From Poecilobothrus nobilitatus (taxonomy: Eukaryota; Arthropoda; Insecta; Diptera; Dolichopodidae): DNA of 64,000 nt. Shown in pieces: positions 26,085 to 38,096 of this stretch. Under the pieces are notes generated by a model, which saw only the letters and a list, made by a program, of their open reading frames with translations, made no database searches and was not told the DNA's origin. The position numbers and the translations under genes were made by a program. The stretch lies in assembly GCA_947095535.1 (NCBI GenBank), contig OX352772.1:34057445-34121444 (forward strand). Direction: 5' to 3'. Position 1 is the stretch's first letter. The number at the start of each line of letters is the position of its first letter.

Positions 26085-27133
26085 TACACGGTACATTGGA
26101 TGCACCAATTCTGTTTTCAATATATGTAGCAGACTTACTAAATTTATTAGCACAGTTTAGTGGTAATAATTATGCGTTAGCATTTGCTGACGATATAATA
26201 ATCTACTCAGCCGATGATACGGTGGACAGCATTAAACGAATGGTGCAAAACATGTTCAATACTGTAAAAGATTACTGTAAAATTTGGTTGTTCAAAATTA
26301 ATTACAGTAAATGTGAAACAATTTTGTTTTGAAATACTGTTACCAAAACAAGTCCAGATATTAAAAAACATTGGAAGAATTCATAATAAAAGCACCACAT
26401 AATGTTAATCTTGTCAATAAAAAAGTAGTTAAATACTTCGGCGTTCAATTGCATCGTAATCTTAATTATATCAATCATATCAAATATAGCATTTCAAAAG
26501 GTAACAAATCGTCCATGGCGGTGAAAAAACTTTTTTGTAATAAAAATATTAGTAGAAGAGTCAAATTAATATGTTACCAACCAATTAATAAGACCAACGC
26601 TTGTATATTGTGAACCAATATGGTATAACATTAGTGCAAGTTTAATGGAAACATTATGGAAATTTGAAAGAAAGTGCTTAAGAGTTTGTACCAACATAAA
26701 TCGTAAGCCCGAATCCGATTACAAATATTATTATTCAAATAAATATTTGTATAAGGAAGCACAAATCATACGTATCGATAATTTTATAATAAAATTAATT
26801 AGAAATTATTATGATAGAGCACAAAACACTCCAGAGAATGGTTTAATATCGCATATATTTTACCACAATGAGGAGTACATTGAAAGGACCTTGCTCACGG
26901 GTTTCATAGCCTCTGAGCATTTCATCTTTTTAGATAAAAATCGTTATATCCAAAGCCAAAATTATGCCCCCCTATTATATCACTATAATAGACGGGCCTC
27001 GTGTAAAGCTATTGAATATAATCCGGGAAATATAAATGGAGAAAATTTAAAATACGATATGTCCATTCCGGACAAAGATAAATTAATTAATAAAAAATTT
27101 TGGTGGTTGGAAAAGGCTTATGAATTAGATTAG
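26085..27133 (+). pseudogene. Reverse transcriptase of LINE family B (broken)
   Basis: Three consecutive pieces belong to one protein. The first has the motif before and including the catalytic box (LLHGTLDAPILFSIYVADL, then ALAFADDIIIYS). The second has VVKYFGVQLHRNLNYINHI, the conserved KYLGV.LD..L.W..HI region. The third (26645-27133) is a tail starting LWKFERKCLRVCT and ending near WWLEKAYELD. Stops at 26330 and 26611 and frame changes between pieces inactivate it. FADD replaces the usual YADD, as in many Jockey-group elements. The endonuclease and the N-terminal polymerase are absent through 5' truncation. Confidence 0.85.
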
Positions 27134-27149
27134 AATATTAATAATACAG

Positions 27150-27262
27150 ATTATATGGTAGCCTAGTGGGTAGGCGTGTGGCGTATTAACCGAAGGAGTG
27201 CGGGTTCGATCCCTGTACAGGTCATAAATGTTTTTTTCTTTACATACCCCCTTACGACCAAA
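27150..27262 (+). mobile_element. tRNA-like segment related to SINE family S, inside LINE family B
   Basis: TGGTAGCCTAGTGGGTAGGC fits the A-box consensus and GCGGGTTCGATCCCTG the B box. Downstream, CCCCCTTACGAC matches the family S body. It begins 16 bases after the LINE stop codon and lies well inside the element bounded by the 15-bp target duplication. It is therefore either a SINE that entered the parent element or part of the LINE's own 3' UTR. Confidence 0.6.
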
Positions 27263-28110
27263 TATAATGTAAATATATAGTATATAATATAAACAAAATA
27301 AATAATATTAGTATATAATTTAATAATAGTATAAAAACCTATAATGACCTTAGTAGCCGATGGTTCAATAATATTGCATTACATTTATGTATGTAATATT
27401 AATATAAATAAATAAATACAGATTATTTTATCTAGATTAAGTAGGTTAGGTAGGTTAAGTTTTATTTTATAAAAATTATTTAAAATAATATCGGTATTTT
27501 GTTTACCCGGTTTTTCCAATAGTCACTTTAGTATTCAATTCTAAACACTCACTTTTTAGGCTTAAGTTTTATATCAAATAGCATAAAATTAGCATATAAA
27601 AATTAAAATTGTAATTTAAATGTTAAATATCTTTATAAGTTAAAACAGTTTTTGTAAATTTTTTTTAAGGTTAAGTAGTTTAAGATTGTTCAATGGGTAA
27701 AAATAAAAATTTAATTAAAAAAAAAAAAAACCACCATTTAAAGTTTTAAATGATGGTAAAGCTAATAAAAATTGCATACTTATAGGATATAACAATATTA
27801 AACTAATTAAACCTTCTGTTATTTTATCAAATTTTCGATTATTTATTAAAATAGCTTTAAAATATTTTTAAGAAAAGATGTTAAAAATTTACTAACAATG
27901 TATACTTACACGTTTATTTATTTGAGAAATACGTTCCATCGAAAATATATACCTTGTAAATCAAAACTGTATGAAAGTATCATTCACTTAAAAAATTGCG
28001 TATATCAAGAGAAAAGAGTATTACAAAATTTTTTTTTTTTAAGATCACATAGAGTATTTCTTTTAACTACATTAAATTTTTTTTATAATTTTAGTGAACA
28101 TCTAGAGTAT

Positions 28111-28304
28111 AATCGGTTATAACGACATTGAGCGGACCGACAAATTTGGTCGTTATATCCGATAGGTCGTTATAAACAATATCAAAATTTTTTGCCGCCT
28201 AAATTTGTTTGAAATTACATGAACTTAAAATCGGGACTTTTAAAAGTGGTCGTAATAAACGATATGTCGTTATAACCAATGTCGTTATAACCGATTTTGA
28301 CTGT
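28111..28304. mobile_element. Mariner-like MITE
   Basis: The left end AATCGGTTATAACGACATTG is the exact reverse complement of 28277-28296. Subterminal copies of TCGTTATA repeat inside both ends. The right end continues to ...TTTTGACTGTA, so its outward terminus reads TACAGTCAAAATCGG, typical of Tc1/mariner-type ends with TA target sites; the left end has lost these last bases. About 190 bp long, non-coding. Confidence 0.85.
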
Positions 28305-29362
28305 ATTTAGTATTTTAAGATTTTTTTTTTATACATGAATATTTATAAAAAAGTGTTGGTATATTGATTTCAATAAAGAAATATGTATTTTTATTTACAT
28401 AATCAAACATACATAATCAAACATACATAACATATATATATTTTATATGAAAAAAGATGTCCCTTTCTTCTTTTGTACCAAAGAAGAAAAATATATCATT
28501 TTCTAAAATTAAATTTGATTTTTTAAAAAACAAAAACAAAAAATACAAAAAAAAAAAATCATATAGAAAAACAAATAACCTCTAATTTGAAACAATTTAA
28601 TTTTAATATATGAAAGTCAAAATCAATAAAAATATTGATTTTTCTTTAAAAACAAAAATAAAAATATGAACAACAAAAAAAAAAAAAATGAACGTCTTGC
28701 ATTTGTTTTTGTTTATAGTCATAACATTAGGAAAAAAAAATTACAAAAATTTTCTTATATCAATTTAAATGGGTTAAACAATAAAAATAAAAAATCTTTT
28801 TTGAATCACAAAAGTAGGAAGGCGGGGGGAGGGGGGGCGATATTTGGTATAAAAAAGTATCCCATATTTTTTTTTATTAATTCCCCCTAAAAAATATTTC
28901 ATATCATCTTAAATAATAACAATATAAATATCACACATTTGAACTTACATTCTTCAGATACATATGAAATGATGAGAAAAACACAAAAATATCAGTTTTT
29001 TTTTTTTTTGCTGTTGTTGGCACTGGCAGATGTTGCGGTTCTTTATCAAAATAGGAATAGAAGTTATGTTTTTTTTTTGTTTTGCTAAAAAAGATCTAAA
29101 ATAACATAGACCATAATTTGAAATTATATAGACTGAGATTCACTTAGAAAAATCTATAAAAAAACATAAAAATACATCACCACAATTCACTTTATCTTCA
29201 GATTGGTACACATGAACATACAAAAGATACAAAGATACAAACAAATACGTTATATTAAATGATTTTTTTTTTTTTTTAAAAGGCACCCAGTACATTTTTA
29301 AAATGTCTCATTTCATTTTAAGAATTATGTATATATATGTATATGTATTAAAAAATTTGTTA

Positions 29363-29399
<37 letters not shown>

Positions 29400-30400
29400 T
29401 ATTAGAAATTGTGATAGGTGGTATAGAGTACGATTATAGAATAGAAATTTAAAGAAGAAAGGAGATGAAATAGAGTATAAATTGAGACTGAAGTGTGGAA
29501 ATGAACAGAAGAAATATGATAAAACAATAGGCCATATCAGAGATTATTAATGATGAAGTTGAAAAAAAAAAGAAACAAACAAAAAAAAAACGAAAAGAAA
29601 AATGTTCAAAAGATAATAAAAAAAAAGAAAAGAAAGAAAGAGTAATTTCTTTATAAAGAGTGGTTTGTTTTATATACGAAGACATACTTAATAAAAGAAG
29701 GACACATATGGAGTTTTTGTTTTATTATTTCTTCTTTTATATATTTTTATTTTATTTTTTGTTTTTCATTGCAATTGAATTTGGTTTTTGGTTTTGATTT
29801 AAGAAATAAAATAATTTAAATTAGTTTTTTTCTTATTTTTATTTTTTTTTTTAGAATAGTGAGCCAGACAAATTGAAATTAAATAATGAATTCAAAAGAT
29901 TTGATGTAGGCTGGTCCTTAGCAATAAAAAAAAATTTTTTAAATGAAAAATTGAATTTTTAAGAACTTATGACATTTTTAAACTTTATATCAACTTTATT
30001 GATTTTAAAAAATAAAAAAAAAATCTTCAAGATTTATAATTTAAAGTAAAATGCGAATGGAAAAATGAAACTTCTTATTAATTTAAGGCGGAAATAAAAT
30101 TTAAGGTTATTCAAGTGAGATTAGTTAGCCCATTGGAATAAAAATGTTTCTATGATGAAAATGAAATATAAAATCTATACAACTGATAACAGAATTAGAT
30201 TTTCTTATACCACCCTTAATGTTGTCTTAGGTTCTTATGATGTCTAGACGTTTCGTAAATGTAAATGTATTTTTTTACAACATAAAAGTCAGTAAATTAA
30301 CTTATTTTGATCATTGTGGGGCAATTAGTTTTGTTCTCAATGAAGAGAGAATTGACAACTATTAATTGATCAGGAGATAAAGAGGAATTCTGTTTTTATG
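28305..30400. other. AT-rich stretch with a G-rich island
   Basis: A purine run GGAAGGCGGGGGGAGGGGGG lies at about 28817-28836, striking in this base composition. A 17-base direct repeat (CATAATCAAACATA phrase) is near 28397-28430 and a TA microsatellite at about 29362-29396. Frames here are low-complexity. No gene is supported. Confidence 0.6.
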
Positions 30401-30411
30401 CTAAAAATCTA

Positions 30412-31179
30412 TTGATTAAATATCAACATAATACTTCCAATATTCTTAATACTTTCAATATCTATAAAACGTACATTAGGCCAAAAATGGAGTATAATGC
30501 ACACATTTGGGCTGCAGGACCTCAAACAGCACTGGGTTATTTAGATAATGTTCAAAACAGAGCTATTCGTTTGATTAACGACCCCAGTGTAACTTCTATG
30601 CTCACTTCAGCCATTTTCGCACAGTTGGGTCACTGACTTTGTTTTATAGGTATCTCGTAGGGATTAACACTTGTTCTAAAGAAATTAAACAATTAATGCC
30701 TTCACTCAAAGTTTTCCAACGAGAAACAAGGAGGGCAACAGATGCTCATCCCTACCATGTTGAGTTATCAAGATGGCGAAATACAGCTTATGGAAATTCG
30801 TTTGTCATGCGCACGTCCCGTTTGTGGAACCATATACCATCACATGTGTTCCCTAAGGTTGGTAATTTATATGTGTACGATTTACTTAAGTTTAAGAAGA
30901 ACATTAACATCTTTCTTCAAAATGCCCTCCAAATTTTCCTACCTATCCCCCATAATCCAGATTTCCCAATACCAATTTCACCAATTATCCTTTCCACATC
31001 CCTATCTCCAAAACTAAACTGTACATTCGTATTAAAGGTTCCATCCTAAAGTTTGGTTTTAAAAGGGGGGTGGTTTTGGTTGGTTAAAGTCCAACACTAC
31101 CTTGAGGAAGTACGTGCAATTCCTCTTGGTGACTTTCGAGTTTTCCACCAACCCTTGTAAAAAAAAAAAAAAAAAAAAA
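30412..31179 (+). mobile_element. 5'-truncated LINE (family A), longer copy
   Basis: The protein tail reads TYIRPKMEYNAHIWAAGPQT, then YLDNVQNRAIRLINDP (the RP..EY...VW......L..VQ.RA.RLI motif after the LINE polymerase). After a one-base shift near 30605 it continues with SLTLFYRYLVGIN, RWRNTAYGNSFVMRTSRLW and NHIPSHVFPKVGN. The 3' part matches the 7165-7672 copy closely, including a G6 run and the TTGGTGACTTTCGAGTTTTC phrase, and ends in A22 (31158-31179). The catalytic domains are missing. The matching second frame (30742-31017) is a shadow. Confidence 0.9.
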
Positions 31180-31560
31180 ACAACTTCCGGTTGGCAGTTG
31201 ACAATATTATATTAACTAAACTAATCTACAACTAGAGATGAAGTGATAAGAGAAGCGTTCGATATTATAAAGTATAAGGTATCTAGAAAACAAGAATGTA
31301 TCATAAAATTAAGATAAATTCTTATATATAAAAAAAAAAATGTGCAAGCTATAGATAATTAATTAGAAATGTAAAATAATTTATGCTTTCGGTTAAATGA
31401 AAAAAAAGTCAAAGAATTGCTTATTGAGGTACCTACGGTAAAAGATATAGAGCACAGAATTTCGAAGTCAAGAAGTAGGGAATTTTCGTAGGGAATTATG
31501 GGTCACCTGCAAAAATCCGGACATATCTCGTGACATAAAAATAAGAATATCCAACACTTG
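31180..31560. other. Short unassigned stretch between LINE fragments
   Basis: No coding potential is seen. Its first part may be genomic flank of the LINE that ends at 31179. The last part could be upstream sequence of the next LINE remnant, but no motif is readable. Confidence 0.4.
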
Positions 31561-31564
31561 CGTT

Positions 31565-31955
31565 AAATCTGGTTGGTAACACGAAACAAAAAACAAAAGC
31601 TATAGAATTTCATAAATAAATCCTTACGAGTAATATGTGAAATATTCTGGCCTAGAAGAATAGTCAATGATGAATTACCGATCAAAAACCGATCGAAATG
31701 CAAATTCGAAGAAAAAAATGGAGATGGATCGGCTATATTCTCAAACGTCTGACAATATCAGTGACACAACAGCCATTGGACTAGAACTTTCAAGGTAAAA
31801 GGAACATGAAAAGACATAAAATAACTTGAGGAAGAAGTATCCAGAGTGAGATAGAAAGAAGTAGAAAGTTTTGAGCTGAAATTAAAAGATTAGAGCAAAA
31901 AAGAGAAAATTGGAGTAGATTTGTGGAATCCGTATGTTCTCTAAAGAAATAAAAT
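31565..31955 (+). pseudogene. LINE C-terminal remnant (family C, WRWIGH type)
   Basis: Readable pieces in order are NFINKSLRVICEIFWPRRIV, NDELPIK, KKWRWIGYILKR, FQGKRNMKRHK and RENWSRFVESVCS. They match the C-terminal region shared by RTE-like and related retroelements (cysteine-poor 'W.WIGH.LR... ALxWNPQGKR..GRP...NRVRWR.FVEALCS'). The same family appears on the minus strand at 41485-41899 in better condition. Stops are frequent. Confidence 0.8.
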
Positions 31956-32664
31956 AGGAGAACAAAAAATTGAGATATAGAATCAAATTAATAAATTGCT
32001 ATGACACAGTCAATATTCTGCACTTTTTTAAAGACTAGTTGTTGAGGAAACCTTAAGATGTAGAAAAGTTTTAATTTTCAAGTCTCTTACAAAATTAAAA
32101 GTCTTATGAATCAAATTATTTTTCTAGTGCTATATTAATTTTATACAACAAATGTTTTCCAATAATTTTATTGTGATTTTCGAAATACATATTTCATACT
32201 GCTCTTCCCTTTCATATGACTCTATTGTAATTTTGGAAATAAATATTTTCTATTGTTAAATTGTTAAGACTTTTTTTTAAAACTATAGAGCAAAACTACT
32301 ATTAGCAAAGTTTTTTGTAATGTAGCATTCATAGAAAATATGTTTTATCATAAGTTGACTTTGACAATAAAGGCATAAAAAAATGTGGAACATTTCATGA
32401 TTTTGCTTTTTATTGTTGCGCCTGAAATTATGCTACACTTCTTTGTTCCAATTTTAGTATATGTTCTGCCGAAGCAAAACAACAAACAATTTATATTAAA
32501 AACAAATTAAGAAGTTATTTTTTTATAACAACTAATATTAAAATGCAATACTTAGGTTAATTGTGAATTATATTTCATTATAGTTCCTAAAAGTATGAAA
32601 TCATTAATTATTTATAAATAATTATATAGTTAATGTCGGATACACACGAAATCTTAGTTTTTTT

Positions 32665-32800
32665 AAATCTTATTATGTAAAATCTTATTTTCCGAAAATC
32701 TTATTTTTTGAAAATATTATTTCTGAATAAATCTTATTTTTTTTCCAAAAATCTTATTTTTTTTCCAAAAATCTTATTTTTTTCCCAAAAAATCGTATTT
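32665..32800. repeat. ~20-bp tandem repeat
   Basis: Five to seven units built on AAATCTTATTTTTTTTCCAA follow one another; the central ones are nearly identical and the outer ones decay. The minus-strand frame over it (KKIRFLGKKIRFLEKK) simply reflects the repeat. Confidence 0.75.
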
Positions 32801-33059
32801 TTTCCTGTACATTTTTTTTCTTCTTCATATAAACCTTTGTAAAGTTAAACTTATACCCATGATGGTTTTTTAAAAAAATCAAGATATTCCAAACATAACC
32901 TTTTTCATATAATTTATTATCAAAATCAAACTTTACATATTCATAAACAAAAAAAATATCAAAATTTACGATCAAAATAATCAATTACTTATTATCTTGT
33001 TACTAACTTAAAACGATATTTACAGAAATCTGTCTCAAAAATTGGAGTTTACTTATTTT

Positions 33060-33430
33060 TTGTCTTTTTTTTTAGAACTTTGAGTATTTTTTCTCTCCTT
33101 TTTAAAAGTTTCATTCGTTTAGGAAAACTCTGGCCACCCTGCATCCTTTTAATTCTTATTATTGCTACTATGAGTTCCTTTCCCATTTCAGAAATAAATC
33201 GAAAGAAACCAACGTGTGATTTTTCTACAACAACCTGTTAAAATAAATTCAAAATATAATAAATTCAAAATGTTTCAATTTTAAACGAGAATGGTACCTG
33301 CAGGTGTCGATGCCATGCTTCTACATTGTTTGAAGTTCGCGGAAAATGAAGCTCTTCAGAGCCGTTAACTGACCAAAATTATGCATGATATTTAGGCTCC
33401 ACTTTTTTTCTTAAAGGCCTACGAGATAAA
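33060..33430 (-). pseudogene. MULE-type transposase C-terminus with one intron
   Basis: On the minus strand FWSVNGSEELHFPRTSNNVE and AWHRHLQ are followed, across a GT-AG intron (33235-33297, 63 bp), by VVVEKSHVGFFRFISEMGKE, then IKRMQGGQSFPKRMKLLKRR and EKILKVLKKK. The RT.N.VE.WH phrase and the following helix are typical of the tail of Mutator-like transposases found in many insects. An in-frame TAA (HA*FW) and lack of the upstream DDE core show it is a fragment. That the splice keeps frame suggests it derives from a spliced gene. Confidence 0.7.
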
Positions 33431-36400
33431 TTATCTATGTAATTTATCTTAAATCATTTCAAAATCAATCGAGCATTTTTATCCTTTTTCCTGATTTTTA
33501 CTTAGTGCCAAGTAATAATCAGAGATTTAATCTACTGATACAAAAACCAAAGATTTAATCATCCTAATCTTAAGACTAAATTTTTCATCGCGAACCATAT
33601 TTAGTAGCAAGATGATTTTTTTTGTACTGTACGCCAAATAATTTGACCGAAATGAAACAAACATCCTTTGAATTCGGAAGAAAAAAATTTTATGCTTAAC
33701 AGAAACATTGAAAATAGAAATGAATAAAAAAAAAACTAACTCATTAAACCTTTTAATAATATAAAAAGAAAAGAATTTTTAATCGATGCTCTTAATAAAT
33801 TAATAAAGACTTTCTTTTTTTTTTAATTTTTTTGCTTTTAGTTTGGAGAAACGTTACAAGGACACTCTAAATCTAAATATTTAATGGATTTTTTTCTAAA
33901 ATAAACAAAGTTTGATCTCGATTTTATTTATTATCTGTTTTTTTTTTTTTTATATATCTACTCATTAAAAATTTTATGCCGTTTTGTTGTGCCTATGATT
34001 CAAAAGGGTATCAAAGCATTTTTAAAAATAAATATATTTTTTTTTTTTACTTAAAAAAAAATGTGAAAATTTTACTCTTTTTGGATATTACAAGAAATTT
34101 TATTTAAATTTTGGAAGTTAAATTATTTTAAGGTACCAGAATTATGACAAAGTTTATCAATTATCATTTCATCATTAAAGAATGATAAAAATAAAAGGAT
34201 TAAAATTATAGTTATCAACATTGGGACAGATAAGTTTTATTGTTCTCTAATAATCTGCAAAACAAGTTAGTAATTAAATGAAGAGTTTGTAAAATGTATT
34301 TTTTCTTAAAGAACTTTAATTATTTCATCTCTCATTGGGAATTTTTGTATATTATTCGATTCTATATGTGAAACAGAGGCACATTGAATTATTTATTTCT
34401 TAACTCTTTTTTAACTGGTATTTTTACCATGCTATAAGCGGATTTAGTGCCAGTTATATGACAGATCAATAAAGAAACAACGTTTATGAATAATTTATTA
34501 GACTTATTTCGCAATTTATTGAATGATCTCAAACCAATTTTAAAAATTTTGAAGCTGCAATGATTGCTTTATTGTAATGTGTACTTTAAATTTTAAAGTA
34601 AATTTTATAAGTGTTTGAAAAGGTCAAAATTAATCTTCTTAATATAGAGGAACTATTAGGATGAAAACACAAAAACTGTGAAATTAGAGGATGGTTTGAC
34701 TTTACAGCATAAAATATATGATAGTATGATATGATAGATTGATTGATTATTTGTTCTTCTCAATGACAAATTAATGAATAAAATTTGCGTACCATTTTGG
34801 TCTAATTTGAAAATGGTCATATTGGAGGAATTCTAAATAGAAGATTTCTTTTATTCATTTAATTTTTGTAATTTAATCTTTTATATTTTGATATTTTTTT
34901 AGTGGAGTTTTTTTTTTTTTTTTGAGGATTATAATCTTTTAATTGATAAAAGATTCATTTATAAACAGTCATATTTGGGCAGAGTTTTCATTTTAAAATT
35001 TAAACTTTCATTCAGATCTTTTAAGCAGTATTTTTTAAGATACTTGAATATAGTTTTAAATAATGTCAGATAATGGTAGATATTGGCAGATAATAGCAGA
35101 ATTTTCTGCTAATTTAAGTTTTTATTTTTTACAAATCTACAAATATGTGAGTTTATTTAACATATCATGTTCAAAGTAACAACTCTTATCAGCGATTTGC
35201 TATATAAAAATGATTAATTTTTCAATAATTTTCCTTCCAATTGAAAAAAAAAAACTTATTTATACCTGGGCAAGATTTGTTTCCTCACTCTGTCAGTTAA
35301 TAAGCAAAGTGCTTCGACTCAACCACTTAAACCTCAATTTTCAGTTCTTTTTCAAATAATTTTCTTTTTACAATTTAATTAGCATAGTCTTTGCATACTG
35401 TGCAGAATTTAAAACCAGCACTTTCTTTCTTACAACACCATGTGACTAAATACTCGACTGATACCGAAAGATCAGTCGTAAAATAAAATAAATTATGGTA
35501 ATATCAGTAATGTCTTCGGCTGCTAAGGCCATTTTAGGCTGACTTTATTATATATACATTACACTTTATATCTTATTGTTGTTATTATTATTATAAATTC
35601 TTATTAATGATTAATATAACGAGGTAAGAAAAGTAAAATTTTTTATAAAAGTATTTTAACCTATATACATACATTTCTATCTTGTTTTTAAATTTAATGT
35701 AACAATACATGTACATCTGAAGTTTTGTTAAATTTTGTAGAAAAAACTTAATGTTAGAATTGCTCCATTTAAGTTGTTTACTTCAGAGTAAACTTTTCTC
35801 AATTTGTGAATTTTTAACCATAGGAAAATATATTTGATTAACGAAGGTTGGGCTACTGTTCAATTGATCTTGAATTAAACTTCAATTGAATTGTAAAATG
35901 CATACTTATAAGGGGGAGAAAAAAAAAAATTCTTATAGAATTTTTGTAAAATAATTTAAAGTGTATAATAATTTAAATATAATTTATATAAAATAATTAA
36001 AAATAAAAGTTTAAAATAAAATGTTTAATCAAACATTTAAAATATAATTTTATTTAATATTTTTTTTATTAAGATATGATGGATTTGTAGAGACGAACAA
36101 ATCAAAAGATTAATAATCAAAACTAACTTTAAATTTAATCTTCTTGTTTGGGGGGGAAAAAAAAAAAATCGGAATAAAACGCTTTTGGCAAGTTAACTTA
36201 CTCTATACTTTATTATTTTTTCTTTCGTTTCTGTTTTCATTCTTACTCTTTTCATTCTTCATCTTTCCTGTTATACTTAAAAAAGAGATTCAAATTTTCT
36301 TTTATTTTTTTGTTTTTTGTTTTTTGTTTTTGTAATTCCTCCTGTTCTTATTTTTTTATTATTGTTCATTTTTATTTGTTTTTTTTTTCAATTTTTTTTT

Positions 36401-38080
36401 TGTTATTATTATTTTTTTTTAATTTCTACACCTGGAAAAGTTTTTTTTTTTTCTATCATTACTCTGATAATAATATTCTCTGAATTCTACTGAATGCTCT
36501 TTTGCACCTTTTGTGTAAAAAATTTCAAAAAAAAAAAAAAAATTAAAACGAAAAAAATTAAATGAAAGAAAAAAAAAACAAAACAGGAGCAATTTTTTTT
36601 AATTTTCCTGTGGTGTTTCCGGTATTCTGCATTCAGTTTCCTTTTGCTCTCATTTTACTTTATCTTTGTATTATACTGTTGTTGGATGCTATTGCTATTT
36701 TCATTGTTGCTGTTGCTGTTGTTGTTATTGTTGTTATTGTTTTTTGTTAAGTTTTCTTTTTGATTTTTATTCTTGATGAATAATATGATGATAACAATAA
36801 GTAAAAAAATAAATAGCAAACATTTACAAAATGGTACCAAACATTTTATAATTTGTGCGCCTTAATATAAAATACGAAATATATATAGAATTGGCAGCAT
36901 TGACAGCAGTACCATAGAAAGTTGTTTATTCATTATTTATACAATAGATAGGATTAGATTTGGTGAATTCGAGAAGAATTTTGTATATTATATTTTTCTA
37001 TATTATAAGAGAATTTAAAAGAAGTACATACATACGTACAAATATACATATATATTTAGTTGCATATATATACGGCTGTATTTATTAAAAAACAAAAAAA
37101 AAAAAATGTAATAATCATATCGTATCGCATATATTTAGTTCATATATTGGATTGGAATTAGATATGATAGGGTTATAGCAGGGAATTAAATAAATGATTA
37201 AAATAATTTTTTTTTTGTTTTTGTTGTTTTTTTCTATTATTATTATTATTTTTTTAATTTGTTTGTTTGTATAAATTAAAAACGTTTTAATTTGTTTTTT
37301 TTTTGTATTACATATGAAATTATAAGTCGTTGAACTTGAGATTTTTATGTTTTTTTTCTTTCACTTGTTTCTATTCAATGGCGTTATATTATGTGAGCAT
37401 ATAAAAACAAAAATAAAAGAAAAGTGTTTAGGATTTTAATTTTCCCCTTGAAATATTTGGTATTTATTATAAGTATTATTATACTAAGGCTTTGTATAAT
37501 TTGTTTAAATTGTAAAATTTTTTTTTTTTTTGTTTTTTTTTTGGCATTATGACGTTAGGAAAAACTTTTTTTTTTTTTTTTATATAAATGAATCTTTTGA
37601 TTATTGTTTCAGTTTTCTTCAAGATTGTTTATTAAGAAGTTCAAGATTTTCAAGTTAAGAAAAATATTTAATACTTAGGTCATCATTTGTATCCTTGGTT
37701 GTAGGTAATATGGTTTTTTTTTAATTTTAATTATATCGCTTAAGGATATGAAAAATATGGGTATACTTCCATATAGGTCGCTCGATCTTTTAAAATGACG
37801 TCATCACAAAATGGTACTTTATGATATAACGGTTCCGAATATAATAGCAATTAGTGGCGGATTTGCCATCTAGCGGTGGAAAAATGCATTACAAAATTAT
37901 CTTAACATTTTGTACTATTCTTATTAAACGGTTATATTTTTCCCATAAGACAATAACCTGGAACCTAAGATAAACTGGAACCTATATATTACCTAAGCTA
38001 TAATATATAGAAAGACATTATATACATATAATATATAAAAAAGACATTAGTTGTCCGTTGCGTGATAGAATTCAATAAAA
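33431..38080. other. Long AT-rich stretch, no gene recognised
   Basis: Homopolymer tracts, GTT-rich runs (about 36675-36745) and TA tracts are present. A weak tRNA-like relic may lie at 35262-35335 (-): AGTGGTTGAGTCGAAGCA, without a usable B box. Frames at 36144-36335, 36562-36750 and 36655-36840 are low-complexity. Confidence 0.55.
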
Positions 38081-38096
38081 TGTATGTTGATTATAT

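Larger units (their letters stand above)
26031..27732 (+). mobile_element. 5'-truncated LINE (family B) with 15-bp target duplication
   Basis: The sequence ACCATTTAAAGTTTT occurs exactly at 26016-26030 and again at 27733-27747. It brackets an insert that ends in an A14 tail. The insert carries a reverse-transcriptase frame, a tRNA-like segment and a non-coding 3' part. The 5' end begins with a T-run of about 15 directly after the target copy. This is the signature of target-primed reverse transcription with 5' truncation, and the exact duplication implies a fairly recent insertion despite the frame damage inside. Confidence 0.9.

Noticed and set aside
27150..27225. Possible functional tRNA gene
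   Set aside because: A and B boxes are good, but no seven-pair acceptor stem or convincing anticodon arm; downstream sequence matches a SINE body.
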